Origin: Olleya sediminilitoris
Lineage (GTDB): Bacteria > Bacteroidota > Bacteroidia > Flavobacteriales > Flavobacteriaceae
DNA length: 64,000 nt
Assembly (NCBI RefSeq): GCF_016785945.1
Contig: NZ_JAEMEF010000015.1
Location: forward strand, 1 to 64,000
Direction: 5' to 3'
This document shows, piece by piece, positions 61,964 through 64,000 of this stretch (the stretch's first letter is position 1; every line of letters begins with the position of its first letter). Under the pieces are notes generated by a model. The model was not told where the DNA came from and made no database searches. It was given only the letters and a program-made list of their open reading frames with translations. The translations under genes and the position numbers were made by a program.

Positions 61964-62737
61964 AACACAGACTCTGTTGATACATTAAAAGTAGAAACCG
62001 CTAGTGCAAAATATGGAGACAAAGGTAAAAATGATGTTGTCGAAGTAATATCGAAAAAAAACAATCCATGGTCTATTAACAACTATGAAGTAACTGAAAT
62101 TAACACAATTAATACCAACTCAAAGGAAGATGATGCTTTTATAAACAATCAATTAAACACTATTTATTCAAATAAAACAAATTCTAGAAAAGCACTATTA
62201 ATTGTTAATGGTAAAAAGACAAATTTAAAAGATTTCAACTCAATAGATCCAAAGAGCATCTATAATATAAGCGTATTAAAAGTCAAAAATGCGATTGATG
62301 CTTATGGTGAAGAAGGCAAAAATGGAGTTATAATAGTTACAACTAAAAAACAAAATAATTGGAGAGCAACCTATGAAGCTAACAGTACAAAAAACAAAGA
62401 TTCAATAAAAAAAGACGGTCCTTGGCATGTCATGTACAATCTTTCAAGCACAACTTACTCAGATGATGAAGATTCTTCCAAAAACTTCACAAAATTAGAG
62501 ATAACTAAAAATACACCTGACACAGTTTTAGATCAACATAAAAAACACATTTCGTCTTTAGGACAAACTTTAGAGTACATAACGCTAAGAAGAAATAGAA
62601 AAAAAGAAATCACAAAACTTAAAATGCTAATTACCAACTCTAGCGGTCAAAACAACAAAGTATTATACCAGTCCTCAAAAGGTATTCCTAATACAACAAT
62701 AAACATTGATGCAGAGGGAGTTATAAGCATCGACTAA
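61964..62737 (+). pseudogene. severed periplasmic C-terminal part of the M56 protein
   Basis: Same frame as 60599-61963, separated only by one TAA, and free of stops up to 62737. It holds two repeats of the kind seen at the end of Bacteroidota M56 proteins: YGDKGKNDVVEVISKK and YGEEGKNGVIIVTTKK, both like the TonB-receptor plug edge, then a region ending NIDAEGVISID. The first ATG is at 62432, too late to make these repeats. Alternative: read-through of the TAA. Confidence 0.6.
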
Positions 62738-62773
62738 AACCCAAACTTCTAAAATATTTATTTAGTAAACAAT

Positions 62774-62803
62774 AAAAAAGACCTTCAATTGAAGGTCTTT
62801 TTT
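62774..62803. terminator. bidirectional intrinsic terminator
   Basis: AAAAAA, GACCTTCAATTGAAGGTC (62780-62797), TTTTTTT between the convergent M56 and endonuclease genes. Confidence 0.9.
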
Positions 62804-62826
62804 TGTTCTATAAACAGATATTACAT

Positions 62827-64000
62827 TTATTCAATAACAATCTTTTTGGTAATACTTTCTCCATTAGTTTCAATAGTAACCATATATAAACCACTAGCTA
62901 ATTCTAAATCAAGATAACTATTATTATCAACTTTTTGCGTTAAAACAACTCTACCTTCAGCAGAAAAAACTGAGACATTATACTGTTGTTTATTTCCTGA
63001 AATATATAATTTATCTTTAACAGGGTTTGGATACACCTTGATAGTTTCGGCTGTAAACTGATCAACACTTAAAGGATTATTCCATACGTTACCCATTTGG
63101 TTTCCCCAAATATATTCAACTAAATCAGGGTTGTCTATAAATGGATTTCTGTTAATTTGCCATTCATAAATAACATTGTTTCTGTTCATTTCAAAATCGT
63201 CAGGAGGATCATTTCTGTGCCAATCTAAAAGTGTCGCTAAATCTCCCATTTGGCCAGACACATCAGGAAACCCATTTTCTACACTTAATCCATTATAACG
63301 AATTTGCATGTATAACACACTTCTAGCAACATCACCTTTAAAGCTTCCTGCTGTAGCTGTTGGTCCATTATATTGTCCATAATGCTGATTGTTTCTTGTA
63401 CTGTTTTCTGGTCCATCTGCAGCACGCAAAGCATGACCATCACTATTACCATGCCTTAAGGAATCTGCTGTAGTATTCCAAAACGTATTTTTACCATCTC
63501 TAAAATCGTCTAAATCAATGCTGTTATAACCAGCTAAAGACCTAGGAAAAGTATGCTCTCTATTCCATGTTCCAACATTATTAGATGTGGTTTGGTAATC
63601 TAATTTAGCACGACCTTGCTCTGTATACACTAACCAAACCTGGTTTGAATTTTCAGGGTTTTGGTCTGCTTCTTCAAGTATATCAATAATATCAGAATAG
63701 GTTTGTGCACGTACAACACCTTCCTCAGCAATAATATCTTGTAGCGCTTGCTCTAAAGCTGCACCAGACAAACCATCAATAGAATTATAATAACCATCTG
63801 GCTGAGTACTAGACACTATACCAAAAGTAGGATTTAAAGGCGTACCATAAGCAGCCACTACAAAATCGTTATCAACCACTCGTCTTTCAATATTATTATT
63901 TAATCTTACATAATTATTTGGTACTGTTTGCAAAACAACTTTAAACTCCTCGTCACCTTCATCCATTGTATCATCTACCAAAGTAATTGTAGATGTTATA
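62827..64000 (-). CDS. secreted endonuclease I with T9SS sorting domain, 5' end outside window
   Basis: The frame is open to the right edge, so the N terminus is missing. The visible start (STITLVDDTMDEGDEEFKVVL) is the end of a Calx-beta domain. It is followed by the endonuclease I domain (PF04231): YYNSIDGLSGAALEQALQDI, VWLVYTEQGRAKLDYQ, TWNREHTFPRSLAGYNS with the catalytic His, and DWHRNDPPDDFEMNRNNVIY. The C-terminal 75 residues (IKVYPNPVKDKLYISG, SVFSAEGRVVLTQKV, LASGLYMVTIETNGESITKK) are a T9SS type A sorting domain. A secreted Mg-dependent DNase/RNase for nutrient use; single gene ended by the terminator at 62774. Confidence 0.9.
   Translation of the reverse strand, partial: ITSTITLVDDTMDEGDEEFKVVLQTVPNNYVRLNNNIERRVVDNDFVVAAYGTPLNPTFGIVSSTQPDGYYNSIDGLSGAALEQALQDIIAEEGVVRAQTYSDIIDILEEADQNPENSNQVWLVYTEQGRAKLDYQTTSNNVGTWNREHTFPRSLAGYNSIDLDDFRDGKNTFWNTTADSLRHGNSDGHALRAADGPENSTRNNQHYGQYNGPTATAGSFKGDVARSVLYMQIRYNGLSVENGFPDVSGQMGDLATLLDWHRNDPPDDFEMNRNNVIYEWQINRNPFIDNPDLVEYIWGNQMGNVWNNPLSVDQFTAETIKVYPNPVKDKLYISGNKQQYNVSVFSAEGRVVLTQKVDNNSYLDLELASGLYMVTIETNGESITKKIVIE

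Noticed and set aside
61964-62737. Independent gene starting at ATG 62432
   Set aside because: The frame is continuous with the M56 gene except for one TAA, and the codons before 62432 carry the same repeats, so a separate gene is less likely.

Overview
The window looks like chromosome of a marine-type member of the Flavobacteriaceae (Bacteroidota). The DNA is very A+T-rich. Two secreted proteins (169-1245 and the one cut by the right edge) end in type IX secretion (T9SS) type A sorting domains. Many Cys-anchored lipoproteins occur, several upstream regions carry the Bacteroidota -7 element TAnnTTTG, and flavobacterial families such as DUF3810, DUF4197, DUF4920, DUF5723 and DUF3078 are present. 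The genus cannot be fixed from sequence alone. I see no rRNA, tRNA, CRISPR array, phage or complete insertion sequence.

Layout. 1-12.4 kb is accessory: a T9SS protein; three attC-like imperfect inverted repeats spaced by single small genes; a gene-poor kilobase with an 11-bp tandem repeat; an AraC regulator followed by an S41 peptidase lipoprotein; then, after the housekeeping dipeptidase pepD, a decayed PAAR/LysM effector gene, two tandem copies of one lipoprotein gene and an AbiH phage-defence gene. 12.4-35 kb is mostly core: DUF3810 protease-like protein, amidohydrolases, two paralogous lipoproteins, a SpoU methyltransferase, Ste24-type protease, a TonB-dependent siderophore-type receptor with a PepSY membrane protein, mnmD, ilvE, an M49 peptidase and crcB.

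35-45 kb has the most regulatory content. An MFS transporter is preceded by a leader peptide, an antiterminator strand and a terminator that can pair in competing ways. A stress-type cluster combines an OsmC protein, an overlooked 33-residue peptide with 11 cysteines, an ECF/SigZ-like sigma factor with a Cys-rich tail, and a stand-alone half helicase. The fused B12-dependent acyl-CoA mutase icmF carries an 84-bp palindromic repeat inserted exactly in frame in its coding sequence.

45-64 kb returns to metabolism (purU, pyrF, prfA, purM, two unrelated glutamine synthetases back to back, a Na+/Ca2+ exchanger) with a small ABC unit between two related membrane proteins, a BlaI/M56 signalling pair with an elaborate operator but a stop codon splitting the M56 gene, and the 3' part of a secreted endonuclease I. 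At least four genes look broken (zinc-ribbon cassette protein, PAAR protein, M56 sensor, a fragment upstream of purM). Strong convergent terminators separate most units.
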